From Pseudonocardia sp. HH130629-09 (lineage in GTDB: Bacteria > Actinomycetota > Actinomycetes > Mycobacteriales > Pseudonocardiaceae), in assembly GCF_001294645.1 (NCBI RefSeq), contig NZ_CP011868.1, forward strand, positions 496,001 to 560,000: a stretch of 64,000 nucleotides of DNA, read 5' to 3'. Both the position numbers and the translations under genes were made by a program. Position 1 is the stretch's first letter. Each line of letters begins with the position of its first letter. This document shows positions 35,613 through 44,454 of the stretch, piece after piece. The notes under the pieces were generated by a model that saw nothing but the letters and a program-made list of their open reading frames with translations, was not told the origin of the DNA and did not search any database.

Positions 35613-38600
35613 GTGCCCACTCCCCACCCCTCCGCAGGCCCCGGCTGGATCCGCAGACTGGCCGCGGCCTGCATGCGGCACCGCCGCGTCACGGTCGGTG
35701 CGCTGGTCGCGTCCATGCTCGGCGTCGGGCTGGAGGCGATCGGCCCGCTGCTGATCCGCGAGGGCGTGAACGGCGCGATCGGCGGGGACACCGGCGTGCT
35801 CGCGCCGGTCGTCGGTGGGCTCCTGGTGCTGGGCGTGCTGAAGTTCGTCGGCGCGTTCGTGCGCCGCTACCTCGGTGGCAAGATGGCGCTGAACGTGCAG
35901 CACGACCTGCGGCGCGCGGTGTTCGGCGCGGTGCAGCGGATGGACGGAGTCCGCCAGGACCGGCTGCGCACCGGCCAGGTCGCCTCGCGGGCCATCTCCG
36001 ACCTGCAGCTGGTGCAGGGCTTCCTGTCGATGGTTCCGCTGTCGGCGGGCACCGTCGTGCTGGTGGTCGTCGCGGTCGTCGCGATGCTGTACCTGTCTCC
36101 GCTGCTCACGGTGGTCGCGCTGGTCCTGCTGCCGCTGGCGTTCCTGGCCACCAACAGCATCCGGCGCAGGCTGTTCCCGGCCACCTGGTCCGCGCAGCAG
36201 CGGGCAGCCGAGATCGCCCAGCAGGTCGAGGAGACCGTCACCGGCGTGCGCGTGGTGAAGGGCTTCGGGCAGGAGGCCCGCGAGACCGCCACGCTGGAGG
36301 GCCGGGCCCGCCGGCTCTACGGTGAGCGGCTGCGGGCCGCCGGGCTGACCGCGCGGCTCAACCCGATGCTGCTGGCGCTGCCCGGCCTGGGGCAGGTCGC
36401 GGTGATCGGCATCGGTGGCTGGATGGCAGCCCGGGGCACGATCGACCTCGGCACGTTCCTGGCGTTCACCACCTACGTCGGCATGCTCGTCGGGCCCGCC
36501 CGGCTGATCGGCGCGCTCGTGGTCACCGCGCAGCTGACCCGGGCCGGGGCCGAGCGCGTCTTCGAGATCGTCGACTCCGCACCGGGGATCGTGGACCCGG
36601 AACGTCCGGCCTCGCTCCCCGAGGGCCCCCTGACCGTCGAGCTGGAGGACGTCCGGTTCGGCTACGAGCCCGCGGGCTCCGGCCCGGACGGCCACGCGGC
36701 CCCCGACCCGGTCCTGGACGGGCTCTCCCTGCGCGTCGAGCCCGGTGAGACCCTCGCCCTGGTCGGCCCGCCCGGCTCGGGCAAGTCGACGGTGGCGCTG
36801 CTGCTGCCCCGGTTCTACGACCCGCAGGCCGGGCGTCTCGCGATCGGCGGGGTGGACCTGCGCGACCTGCGGCTGCACGACCTGCGCGCCGAACTGGGGG
36901 TGGTGTTCGAGGAGGCGTTCCTGTTCTCCGACACCATCCGCAACAACATCGCCTACGGCCGCCCCGACGCCGACGAGGACGAGATCCGCGCCGCCGCCGA
37001 GGCGGCGCAGGTCGCGTCGTTCGTCGAGGACCTGCCCGACGGCTACGACACCGAGGTCGGCGAGCGCGGCCTGACCCTGTCCGGTGGCCAGCGACAGCGG
37101 ATCGCACTGGCCCGGGCGATGCTCACCCGGCCACGGGTGCTCGTGCTCGACGACGCGACCTCCGCAGTCGACACCGCCACCGAGGCCGCGATCCACGAGA
37201 CCCTGCACGAGCTGACCGCCGATCGGACCACGCTGCTGGTCGCGCACCGGCGGTCCACCCTGGCGCTGGCCGACCGGATCGCGGTCCTGGACAAGGGGCG
37301 GGTGGTCGACACCGGCACCGAGGACGAGCTGCGCAGCCGGTGCGCGCTGTTCCGGGAGCTGCTGGCCACCGGCCCCGCCGACGAGCTGGGCGGCGGCACC
37401 CGCGCGGCCACCGTCGCCCCGGTCGACGACGAGCCCGCGGACGACACCGACGGGGCGGCTTCCGGTGACCCGGTGCCGGCGTTTGTGGCAGCCGTCCCGG
37501 CCGTCACCCCGGAGCTGTGGCCGCGGATGAGCATCGAGCAGGACCCGGACCGGGCCCTGACCCGCGACGGCGGAGGCGGCGCGGCCGCCTGGGCGGGCGG
37601 GATCAGCGCGACCCCCGAGCTGCTCGAGTCCGTCGCGAAGCTGTCCCCGGCGACCGAGACGCCCCGGCTGCACGGCGACGACGCCCCGACGGCCCCCGAC
37701 CCCGCGTTCCGGTTGTCCTCGCTACTGCGGCCGGTGCGCTGGCTGCTGGTGCTCGGCGTCGCGCTGATGACTGCGGACGCGCTGGCGACCCTGGCCCTGC
37801 CGAGCATCGCCCGGATCGCCGTCGACGACGGCATCGACGACGGCGCCACCCGGGTCCTGCTGCTGGCGGCGCTGGCCGGGCTGCTGATCGTCGTGCTGGA
37901 CGCGGTGGTCGTCGGGTTCCAGACGCTGGTCACCGCCCGGGCCGGGGAGAGCCTGCTCTACCTGCTGCGGCTGCGCAGCTACGCGCACCTGCAGCGGCTC
38001 GGCCTCGACTTCTACGAGCGGGAGCTGTCCGGCCGGATCATGACCCGGATGACCACCGACGTGGACGCGCTGTCCACGTTCCTGCAGACCGGTCTGGCGC
38101 AGGCCGTCGTCAGCCTCCTGACGATCGGCGGGGTCGCGACCGCACTGGTGCTCACCGATCCGGAGCTCGCGCTGTACGCGCTGGGCTGGCTGCTGCCGCT
38201 GCTCGCGGTCGGCACCGTGGTGTTCCGCCGGTTCTCCTCCCGCGCCTACGCCGAGGCCCGCGAGCGGGTCAGCGTGGTCAACGCCGACCTGCAGGAGAAC
38301 GTGTCCGGTGTCCGCATCGCGCAGGCCTACGTCCGCGAGGAGCTGAGCTACGACCGCTTCGGCGAGCGTTCCGACGCCTACCGCCGGTCGCGGCTGCGCG
38401 CGCAGCGCTACATCGCCACCTACTTCCCGTTCGTGGGGTTGCTGTCCGACATCGCGACGGCGGTGGTGCTGTTCGTCGGCGGCTCCCGGATCGTCGGCGG
38501 GGACATCACTCCGGGTGTGCTCACCGCGTTCCTGCTGTACCTGACCCTGTTCTTCGGCCCGGTGCAGCAGCTGTCGCAGGTGTTCGACGGCTACCAGCAG

Positions 38601-39461
38601 GCCCGGGTCGGCCTGAACCGGATCTCGGAGCTGCTGCGCACGCCGACCTCGGTCCCGGACGAGCCGCAGCGGCCGGTGCCGGTGCCGTCGCGGCTGCGCG
38701 GCGAGGTCGAGCTCGACCACGTGACGTTCCGCTACCCGGGGGTCGACGCCCCCGCCCTCGACGACGTGTCGCTGCGCGTCGGCGCGGGTGAGACCGTCGC
38801 GCTGGTGGGCGCGACCGGCGCCGGGAAGTCGACGCTGATCAAGCTGATCGCCCGGTTCTACGACACCGGCGAGGGCCAGGTCCGCGTCGACGGCGTCGAC
38901 GTGCGCCGGTTCCCGCTGGCCGGGTACCGGTCCCGGCTCGGGGTGGTCCCGCAGGAGGCGCACCTGTTCACCGGTGACGTCGCCTCCAACATCGCCTACG
39001 GCCGCCCGGACGCCCCGCCGGAGCGGATCGAGGCCGCAGCCCGCGCGGTCGGGGCGCTGGGCCTAGTGCGGTCGCTGCCCCAGGGGTTCCACACCCCCGT
39101 CGGCGAGCGGGGGCAGGGCCTGTCGGCGGGACAGCGGCAGCTCGTCGCGCTGGCGAGGGCCGAGCTGGTCGACCCGGACGTGTTGATCTTCGACGAGGCG
39201 ACCGCGGCGCTGGACCCGGCCACCGAGGCCACCGTGCTGGCGGCGGGGGAGCGGGTGGCGTCGCGGCGGACCGCGTTCGTCGTCGCCCACCGGCTGCAGA
39301 CCGCCCGGCGGTCGGACCGGATCGTGGTGCTGTCCGGCGGCCGGATCGCCGAGGAGGGCAGCCACGACGAGCTGGTCCGTGCGGGCGGTCGGTACGCGGC
39401 CCTGTGGCGCGCGGGGGAGCTGGAGCCGGAGCCGGACAGCCCGCTGGCCGCACACACCTGA
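35613..39461 (+). CDS. Fused ABC exporter (TMD-NBD-TMD-NBD) with asymmetric ATP sites
   Basis: A 1282-residue protein in which two ABC exporter half-transporters are joined. Half 1: six membrane segments, Walker A VGPPGSGKST (near 386), signature LSGGQRQR (near 488), Walker B LVLDDATSAVD (near 510). Half 2: membrane segments from about residue 710, Walker A VGATGAGKST (near 1066), signature LSAGQRQL (near 1169), Walker B IFDEATAALD (near 1191). Half 1 has Asp where the catalytic Glu belongs, whereas half 2 has Glu, so one ATP site is degenerate, as in heterodimeric TM287/288- or BmrCD-like exporters. An Asp/Ala-rich linker (about 600-700) joins the halves. The GTG at 35613 is the first start. 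The substrate is unknown. Confidence 0.93.
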   Translation: MPTPHPSAGPGWIRRLAAACMRHRRVTVGALVASMLGVGLEAIGPLLIREGVNGAIGGDTGVLAPVVGGLLVLGVLKFVGAFVRRYLGGKMALNVQHDLRRAVFGAVQRMDGVRQDRLRTGQVASRAISDLQLVQGFLSMVPLSAGTVVLVVVAVVAMLYLSPLLTVVALVLLPLAFLATNSIRRRLFPATWSAQQRAAEIAQQVEETVTGVRVVKGFGQEARETATLEGRARRLYGERLRAAGLTARLNPMLLALPGLGQVAVIGIGGWMAARGTIDLGTFLAFTTYVGMLVGPARLIGALVVTAQLTRAGAERVFEIVDSAPGIVDPERPASLPEGPLTVELEDVRFGYEPAGSGPDGHAAPDPVLDGLSLRVEPGETLALVGPPGSGKSTVALLLPRFYDPQAGRLAIGGVDLRDLRLHDLRAELGVVFEEAFLFSDTIRNNIAYGRPDADEDEIRAAAEAAQVASFVEDLPDGYDTEVGERGLTLSGGQRQRIALARAMLTRPRVLVLDDATSAVDTATEAAIHETLHELTADRTTLLVAHRRSTLALADRIAVLDKGRVVDTGTEDELRSRCALFRELLATGPADELGGGTRAATVAPVDDEPADDTDGAASGDPVPAFVAAVPAVTPELWPRMSIEQDPDRALTRDGGGGAAAWAGGISATPELLESVAKLSPATETPRLHGDDAPTAPDPAFRLSSLLRPVRWLLVLGVALMTADALATLALPSIARIAVDDGIDDGATRVLLLAALAGLLIVVLDAVVVGFQTLVTARAGESLLYLLRLRSYAHLQRLGLDFYERELSGRIMTRMTTDVDALSTFLQTGLAQAVVSLLTIGGVATALVLTDPELALYALGWLLPLLAVGTVVFRRFSSRAYAEARERVSVVNADLQENVSGVRIAQAYVREELSYDRFGERSDAYRRSRLRAQRYIATYFPFVGLLSDIATAVVLFVGGSRIVGGDITPGVLTAFLLYLTLFFGPVQQLSQVFDGYQQARVGLNRISELLRTPTSVPDEPQRPVPVPSRLRGEVELDHVTFRYPGVDAPALDDVSLRVGAGETVALVGATGAGKSTLIKLIARFYDTGEGQVRVDGVDVRRFPLAGYRSRLGVVPQEAHLFTGDVASNIAYGRPDAPPERIEAAARAVGALGLVRSLPQGFHTPVGERGQGLSAGQRQLVALARAELVDPDVLIFDEATAALDPATEATVLAAGERVASRRTAFVVAHRLQTARRSDRIVVLSGGRIAEEGSHDELVRAGGRYAALWRAGELEPEPDSPLAAHT

Positions 39462-39498
39462 CCCGGGTCGGCCGGGCCACCGGGTCGACCGGGCCGGG

Positions 39499-41004
39499 TC
39501 AGTCCCGCAGGTGCTCGGCCCGCGCGGCGACGGCGGCGCGGCGCGGGTCGTCCCGGTCGAGCAGGTCCAGCAGCAGCTCGTGCGCCTCCAGGTCGTCGGT
39601 CCCCAGCGGGTGCACGACGAAGCGGTGCAGGAGCGCGACGTCGTCCGAGGCGAGCACCGCGTGCCGCAGCCCGACCAGGAGCTCGTCACGCAGCTCGCGC
39701 ACGGCGGGCGCGTCGGAACGGGGCAGCAGCTCGCCGTGGCAGGAGTCGAGCGCGTCGGACACCCGGCCGTCCCGCAGCGCGTCCCGGACCCGCAGGAAGT
39801 CGGCCTGTGGTCCGGTCGCGAGCCGGTACGGACGGGTGAGCAGCAGCTCCGCGCCCAACGACGACCGCAGCCGGTGGATCTCGCCGCGCAGGGTGGTCGG
39901 GTTGCCGTCCTCGCCGTAGAGCATCAGGGTCAGCTGCTCGCCGGAGAGCCCGTCGGGGTGCAGCGCCAGCGCCGTGAGGATCTCGGCCGGGCGCAGGGTG
40001 GCCGCGAACTCCTCGCCGTCGAGGGTGACGCGCGGCCCGCCCCCGCCGGTGAAGCGCAGCTCCAGCGGGCGTGCCGTGTCGGGCGGCATCGTCGCGACCA
40101 CACGCCCGCGCTGTCGCGACGGCGGCACCAGCAGGTAGCCCTCGGCCAGCTTCTCGACGGCCATCTCCCGGCCGTCGCCGAGCTGCACCCGGTCGACGCC
40201 GTCGTCGAGCCGGATCCGCTCGGGGAACAGGCCGTAGGGCTCGCTGGCGATGACCCGGCCGCTCGGGGACAGCAGGGCGCCCTCGGAGCCGCGCAACGCC
40301 GTCAGGTGGGGCATGTTCTTGACCCGCAGCCGCTCGTCGGCGATCGCCAGCCGCACCCGCAGCTGGTTCTCCGCGAGGTGTGCGGTCGCCGTCACCAGCT
40401 GCACCAGCGCGGGGTGCACGGTGTGCAGCGGGCCGGAGATGTCGATGGCGCCGATGGTGTCGCCGGTGTCCGGGTCGTGCACGGGGGCCGCGACGCAGGT
40501 CCAGTCGTGGTAGGTCCGGACGAGGTGCTCGGCGGAGTGGATCCGGACCGGCTGGTCGACGGCCAGCGCGGTCCCCATCGCGTTGGTGCCGATGGTCTCC
40601 TCGGCCCAGCGGGTGCCCTCGACGAGCCCGACGTCGTCGGCGGAGCGCAGCAGGCCGTGTGCGCCGTCACGCCAGAGGACGGTGCCGTCGGCGTCGGTCA
40701 CGAGCATCACGTGCATCGCCTCGTCGGCGATGCTCACGAGCGTGGAGCGGAGCAGCGGCATCACCGCGTGCAGCGGGTGGCCGGTCCGGACCTCCTTCAG
40801 CTCGTCGGCGAGGTAGATGAGCGGGGGGAGCCTGCCCTCCGGGTCGACGTGCGCGGCCAGGCTCCGCTGCCAGGAGTCGGACACGACCGGTCGCGGTGCG
40901 CCGGCCGAGCCGCCGGCGCCGAGCCCGTCGTCGTAGATGCGCCGCAGGCGGTTCGCGTCGGCCACCAGCTCGTCGGGGGAGGTGCCGCCCTCGGCTCCGC
41001 TCAC
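39499..41004 (-). CDS. GAF-domain transcriptional regulator with C-terminal winged-helix/BTAD-like region
   Basis: A 501-residue protein. Residues about 30-230 form a GAF/AcoR-type sensory module: RPVVSDSWQRSLAAHVDPEG, GHPLHAVMPLLRSTLVSIADEAMHVMLVTDADGTVLWRDG, WAEETIGTNAMGTALAVDQPVRIHSAEHLVRTYHDWTCVAAPVHDP (the signature EETIGTNAMGTAL). There is no sigma-54 ATPase; instead the C-terminal third (ALALHPDGLSGEQLTLMLYGEDGNPTTLRGEIHRLRSSLG) looks like a winged helix followed by helical repeats. Such proteins control aldehyde/alcohol or ketone catabolism in actinobacteria, but no such genes are beside it here. The GTG at 41004 has GGGAGG upstream. It is divergent from the orphan response regulator. 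Confidence 0.85.
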   Translation of the reverse strand: MSGAEGGTSPDELVADANRLRRIYDDGLGAGGSAGAPRPVVSDSWQRSLAAHVDPEGRLPPLIYLADELKEVRTGHPLHAVMPLLRSTLVSIADEAMHVMLVTDADGTVLWRDGAHGLLRSADDVGLVEGTRWAEETIGTNAMGTALAVDQPVRIHSAEHLVRTYHDWTCVAAPVHDPDTGDTIGAIDISGPLHTVHPALVQLVTATAHLAENQLRVRLAIADERLRVKNMPHLTALRGSEGALLSPSGRVIASEPYGLFPERIRLDDGVDRVQLGDGREMAVEKLAEGYLLVPPSRQRGRVVATMPPDTARPLELRFTGGGGPRVTLDGEEFAATLRPAEILTALALHPDGLSGEQLTLMLYGEDGNPTTLRGEIHRLRSSLGAELLLTRPYRLATGPQADFLRVRDALRDGRVSDALDSCHGELLPRSDAPAVRELRDELLVGLRHAVLASDDVALLHRFVVHPLGTDDLEAHELLLDLLDRDDPRRAAVAARAEHLRD

Positions 41005-41176
41005 GTCGCCTCCCGCCACGGCCGGGGCACCCGGTGCCCTGCTCCCACGTGATGCCCCGCGCCGGCGCGGGTCGATCCGTCCCGGCGTTCGTCCCCCGGG
41101 GTGGCGAGCATACCCGCTGTTCGGGGGCCCGACCTCCACACGACCGGGCCCGGGATGCGACGTCGCCGGATCGCGC

Positions 41177-41196
41177 GCAACGTGGGGGCAACGTGG
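41177..41196. promoter_or_regulatory. Direct repeat GCAACGTGG x2 between two divergent regulators
   Basis: Two exact copies of GCAACGTGG (41177-41185, 41188-41196) with an 11-bp period lie in the 268-bp gap between the GAF regulator and the response regulator, about 80 bp before the latter. One-turn spacing suggests a tandem activator site, possibly for one of the two adjacent regulators. Confidence 0.5.
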
Positions 41197-41272
41197 CGCT
41201 CCTTACGGTTTGCCGCATCGGGACGCCGGGTGGTGCCCGGCGATGACGCAACAGACCCACCGGAGGACAGCG

Positions 41273-42010
41273 ATGACGCTCGAAGCCGTTCGTGAGGCCA
41301 TCGATCTGCGTGCCGGCCGCGGGGCCGACGGCGTGGATATGATCCGTCGCGCGGCCCGGGTACTCGTCGTCGACTCCGAGCCGATCGTCCGGCACGGGCT
41401 GCGGGCACTGCTGACCGCCGAGCCCGACCTGGCCCCGGCCGGCGAGGCCGCCTCCCCGCGGGACGCCCTGATGGCTGCCGAGCGGACCCGCCCCGACGCG
41501 ATCGTCGTCGACATCGAGTTCGCCCGCGACGAGCGGCCCGGCCTCGACCTGGTGCGTGCGCTGATGGAGCGCTGCCGCGGGGTGAAGATCCTCGTGCTGA
41601 CCGGCTGCCGGGACCGCGACGCGATGATGCGCACCGTGCGTCTGGGGGTGCACGGCTACCTGCGCAAGGGTGCCGACACCGCCGAGATCGTGCGGGCGCT
41701 GCGCACGGTCCTGCGCGGCGAGGGCGTCTTCGATCCGGGCACTGCCAGCGCCGGCCCGCTGCAGGTGCTGCGGGACACCGACCCGGCGCCGTCGCCCGCG
41801 CCTGACCTCTGCAAGACCTCGCTGCTGACCGACCGCGAGAACCAGGTGCTGCGGCTGCTCGCCGTCGGCCTGTCCAACCGCGAGATCGGGACCCGGCTGC
41901 GGATCTCCGAGGCCACCGTGAAGTTCCACGTGCGGAACCTGCGCGACAAGCTCGAGGTCCGGCGCCGCACCGAGATCGTCTACACCGCCGCCCGTCAGGG
42001 CATCGTCTGA
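41273..42010 (+). CDS. Orphan NarL/FixJ-type response regulator
   Basis: A 245-residue two-domain regulator. The receiver domain has ARVLVVDSEPIVRHGLRALL, the phospho-acceptor Asp in AIVVDIEF, the switch Thr in VLTGCRD and the Lys in GYLRKGAD. The LuxR-type HTH has LTDRENQVLRLLAVGLSNREIGTRLRISEATVKFHVRNLRDKLEV. The acidic pocket reads DSE rather than DDE, so phosphorylation may be weakened. The ATG at 41273 is placed by GGAGG seven bases upstream; the ATG at 41243 lacks this. No histidine kinase is adjacent. Two strong hairpins follow. Confidence 0.9.
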   Translation: MTLEAVREAIDLRAGRGADGVDMIRRAARVLVVDSEPIVRHGLRALLTAEPDLAPAGEAASPRDALMAAERTRPDAIVVDIEFARDERPGLDLVRALMERCRGVKILVLTGCRDRDAMMRTVRLGVHGYLRKGADTAEIVRALRTVLRGEGVFDPGTASAGPLQVLRDTDPAPSPAPDLCKTSLLTDRENQVLRLLAVGLSNREIGTRLRISEATVKFHVRNLRDKLEVRRRTEIVYTAARQGIV

Positions 42011-42017
42011 TCCCGCC

Positions 42018-42052
42018 GGGCCGGGGCGGAGGACACGTACCCGCCCCGGCCC
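42018..42052 (+). terminator. Hairpin terminator 1 after the response regulator
   Basis: GGGCCGGGGCGG and CCGCCCCGGCCC form a perfect 12-bp stem around an 11-base loop, eight bases past the stop codon. Confidence 0.8.
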
Positions 42053-42076
42053 GTGCCCCTGATCCACGGAGTGACA

Positions 42077-42115
42077 CGACCGGCGCGGTCACCCATCGGG
42101 TGGCCGCGCCGGTCG
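42077..42115. terminator. Hairpin terminator 2
   Basis: CGACCGGCGCGGTCACCC and GGGTGGCCGCGCCGGTCG pair at 17 of 18 positions with a three-base loop. It is a very stable hairpin that insulates the phosphatase promoter from upstream transcription. Confidence 0.75.
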
Positions 42116-42150
42116 CGTCGCGTGGTCGACGTCATCCCATCCGGGGATGC

Positions 42151-42183
42151 GTTCACCCGGCGGCCACCTTCTCCTCACCTCAC
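42151..42183 (+). promoter_or_regulatory. PHO-box-like triple 11-bp direct repeat
   Basis: Three consecutive 11-base units: GTTCACCCGGC, then GGCCACCTTCT, then CCTCACCTCAC. The first fits the Streptomyces PhoP direct-repeat consensus G(G/T)TCAYYYR(G/C)G and the others keep the CAC(C) core at the same register. It lies about 95 bp upstream of a PhoX-type phosphatase, a classical phosphate-starvation gene, so PhoP control is a strong inference. Confidence 0.68.
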
Positions 42184-42278
42184 GGGAGAACAGGGGTGTT
42201 GGGATGCGGAGGAAAGGGACGGTCCCGAACGGACCGGACCGAACCGCGCCATCCCACCACGACCCCAGGAGGACGACC

Positions 42279-44405
42279 GTGGCTCACAGCTGCCCCGGCG
42301 ACGCCCCCCAGGCCGGCCCCCGCCGTGCCCTCCCGCTCCTCGACCGCATGCGGCACGACCGCCAGGGACTCACCTGCCGCTACCGGTGCGGCGACGCCTG
42401 CTCCCGGCCCGAGCCCAACCCGTCGTCGAACGCCTACTTCGGTGACGTCATGCAGGCCGTGCTCGACCGGCGCGGGATGCTCCGCGCCGGTGCGGTGATC
42501 GGCCTGGGCGCCGGGGCCGGTGTGGCGCTGGCCGGCACGGCCTCCGCGGCGGAGCCCGCCCCGGCCGCGCCGGCCCATCCTCTCGGTGCGGACGTGGCCG
42601 CGCAGCAGCAGGCCCGGCCCCCGCGCGGGCTGCAGTACGAGACCGTCGCGCCGAATCTCGACGACGCGATCCGCGTGCCGACCGACTACGCGAGCAACGT
42701 CGTGATCCGCTGGGGCGACCCGATGTTCCCGGACGCGCCGGAGTTCGACTTCGAGAAGCAGACCGCCGCGGCGCAGGCCCGCCAGTTCGGCTACAACAAC
42801 GACTTCTGCGGCATCCTGCCGATCGACGGCCCCGGCCGCCGCTATGTCATGTTCTCCAACCACGAGTACACCATCGAGCCGTTGATGTTCCGCGGGTACG
42901 ACGAGGACGCCCCCACCCCCGAGCAGATCCGGATCGGGATCGCCGCGCACGGCGGCGGCGTCGTCGAGGTGACCCGCGACCTGCGCACCGGCGAGCTGCG
43001 CTACGACCGCAACGGGAAGCTCAACCGGCGGATCACCGCCGACACCGAGATGGTGCTCGACGGCCCGGCCGCCGGTGCCGAGGTGCTGCGCACCAAGGCC
43101 GACCCGACCGGACGCAGCGTCAAGGGCATGATCGGCAACTGCGCCGGCGGCACCACCCCGTGGGGCACCTTCCTGTCCGGCGAGGAGAACTTCGACGGCT
43201 ACTTCGCCTCCGGACCGGTCACCGACGAGCGCGCGCAGCGCTACGGGATCTCCGAGGGCAGCTCGTCGCGCAAGTGGGAGCGCGTCGACCCGCGCTGGGA
43301 CCTCGCGCAGGAGCCGAACGAGGCCAACCGGTTCGGCTACATCGTCGAGATCGACCCGCACGACCCGCGTTCGAAGCCGGTCAAGCACACCGCGCTCGGC
43401 CGCTTCAAGCACGAGGGCGCCACCGTCGCGCTCACCCGCGACGGCCGCCCCGTCGTCTACATGGGCGACGACGAGCGCTTCGACTACGTCTACAAGTTCG
43501 TGTCGGACAAGCGGATGCGTCGCGGCAACAGCCGGGCCGCCCGCGAGCACAACGCCACCCTGCTGTCCTCGGGCACGCTCTACGTCGCGACCTTCACCGG
43601 GGACAGCCCGGCCGCGGAGATCACCGGCACCGGGGCCCTCCCGCGTGACGGCCGCTTCGACGGCTCCGGGCAGTGGAAGCCGCTGGCGTCGACCACGAAG
43701 TCCTACGTGGACGGCATGAGCGTCGCCGACGTCTTCGTGTTCACCCGGCTCGCCGCGGACAAGGTCGGCGCGACGAAGATGGACCGTCCGGAGGACGTGG
43801 AGCCCAACCCGCGCACCGGCAAGGTCTACATCGCCTGCACCAACAACTCCGACCGGGGCAAGGCCGGCAGCCAGGCCGCCGCGGACGAGGCGAACCCGCG
43901 CAACGCGAACCAGCACGGGCACGTCATCGAGTTGACCGAGTCCCGCGACGACCCTGCGGCGACGACGTTCGCCTGGAACATCCTGCTGGTCTGCGGGGAC
44001 CCCGACGACCCGTCGACCTACTTCGGCGGGTTCGACAAGTCCCAGGTCAGCCCGATCACCTCGCCGGACAACGTGGCGTTCGACCCCTACGGCAACCTGT
44101 GGGTCTCGACCGACTCCACCCAGGCGCTGAAGATCAACGACGGCCTCTACGGCGTCGTGCTGGAGGGGCCGCAGCGCGGCTCGACCCGGCTGTTCGCCAG
44201 CGTCCCGGTCGGCTCGGAGTGCTGCGGGCCGGTCGTCACCGAGAACTTCGTGCTCGTCTCGGTGCAGCACCCGGGCGACCTCGACGGGGCCTCCCCGGAG
44301 GAGCCCGCCTCGCACTGGCCCGACGGCGGTGCCGCGCAGCCGCGCCCGGCCGTCGCCGCGATCCGGCACCTGAAGGGCGGCCGCCCGGCGAAGATCGGCG
44401 TCTGA
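42279..44405 (+). CDS. PhoX-family (DUF839) secreted alkaline phosphatase
   Basis: A 708-residue protein of the PhoX/DUF839 family, which hydrolyses phosphomonoesters outside the cell using Ca and Fe. About 60 leading residues precede a twin-arginine export signal DRRGMLRAGAVIGLGAGAGVALAGTASAAE. Family motifs include FGYNNDFCGILP, RYVMFSNHEYTIEPLMF, GNCAGGTTPWGTFLSGEENFDGYF, GRFKHEGATVAL, VVYMGDDERFDYVYKFV and NVAFDPYGNLWVSTD. The GTG at 42279 is set by AGGAGGACGACC; earlier in-frame ATGs lack a ribosome site. The PHO-box-like repeat upstream implies induction by phosphate starvation. A 15-bp hairpin follows. Confidence 0.93.
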   Translation: MAHSCPGDAPQAGPRRALPLLDRMRHDRQGLTCRYRCGDACSRPEPNPSSNAYFGDVMQAVLDRRGMLRAGAVIGLGAGAGVALAGTASAAEPAPAAPAHPLGADVAAQQQARPPRGLQYETVAPNLDDAIRVPTDYASNVVIRWGDPMFPDAPEFDFEKQTAAAQARQFGYNNDFCGILPIDGPGRRYVMFSNHEYTIEPLMFRGYDEDAPTPEQIRIGIAAHGGGVVEVTRDLRTGELRYDRNGKLNRRITADTEMVLDGPAAGAEVLRTKADPTGRSVKGMIGNCAGGTTPWGTFLSGEENFDGYFASGPVTDERAQRYGISEGSSSRKWERVDPRWDLAQEPNEANRFGYIVEIDPHDPRSKPVKHTALGRFKHEGATVALTRDGRPVVYMGDDERFDYVYKFVSDKRMRRGNSRAAREHNATLLSSGTLYVATFTGDSPAAEITGTGALPRDGRFDGSGQWKPLASTTKSYVDGMSVADVFVFTRLAADKVGATKMDRPEDVEPNPRTGKVYIACTNNSDRGKAGSQAAADEANPRNANQHGHVIELTESRDDPAATTFAWNILLVCGDPDDPSTYFGGFDKSQVSPITSPDNVAFDPYGNLWVSTDSTQALKINDGLYGVVLEGPQRGSTRLFASVPVGSECCGPVVTENFVLVSVQHPGDLDGASPEEPASHWPDGGAAQPRPAVAAIRHLKGGRPAKIGV

Positions 44406-44411
44406 CACCCA

Positions 44412-44450
44412 GCGCCACCCGGTCCGTGCTCCGCGCGGACCGGGTGGCGC
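44412..44450. terminator. Bidirectional hairpin between phoX-like gene and the lysozyme-like gene
   Basis: GCGCCACCCGGTCCG and CGGACCGGGTGGCGC form a perfect 15-bp stem with a nine-base loop in the 49-bp gap between two convergent genes. Confidence 0.88.
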
Positions 44451-44454
44451 GGGG

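Noticed and set aside
35400-37673. 757-codon open frame antisense to the first half of the fused ABC exporter
   Set aside because: No motif; Gln/Arg/Gly-rich shadow text.
42147-42278. Upstream ATG codons as start of the PhoX-type protein
   Set aside because: The added residues are encoded across the PHO-box-like repeat and lack a ribosome site, whereas GTG 42279 follows AGGAGGACG.
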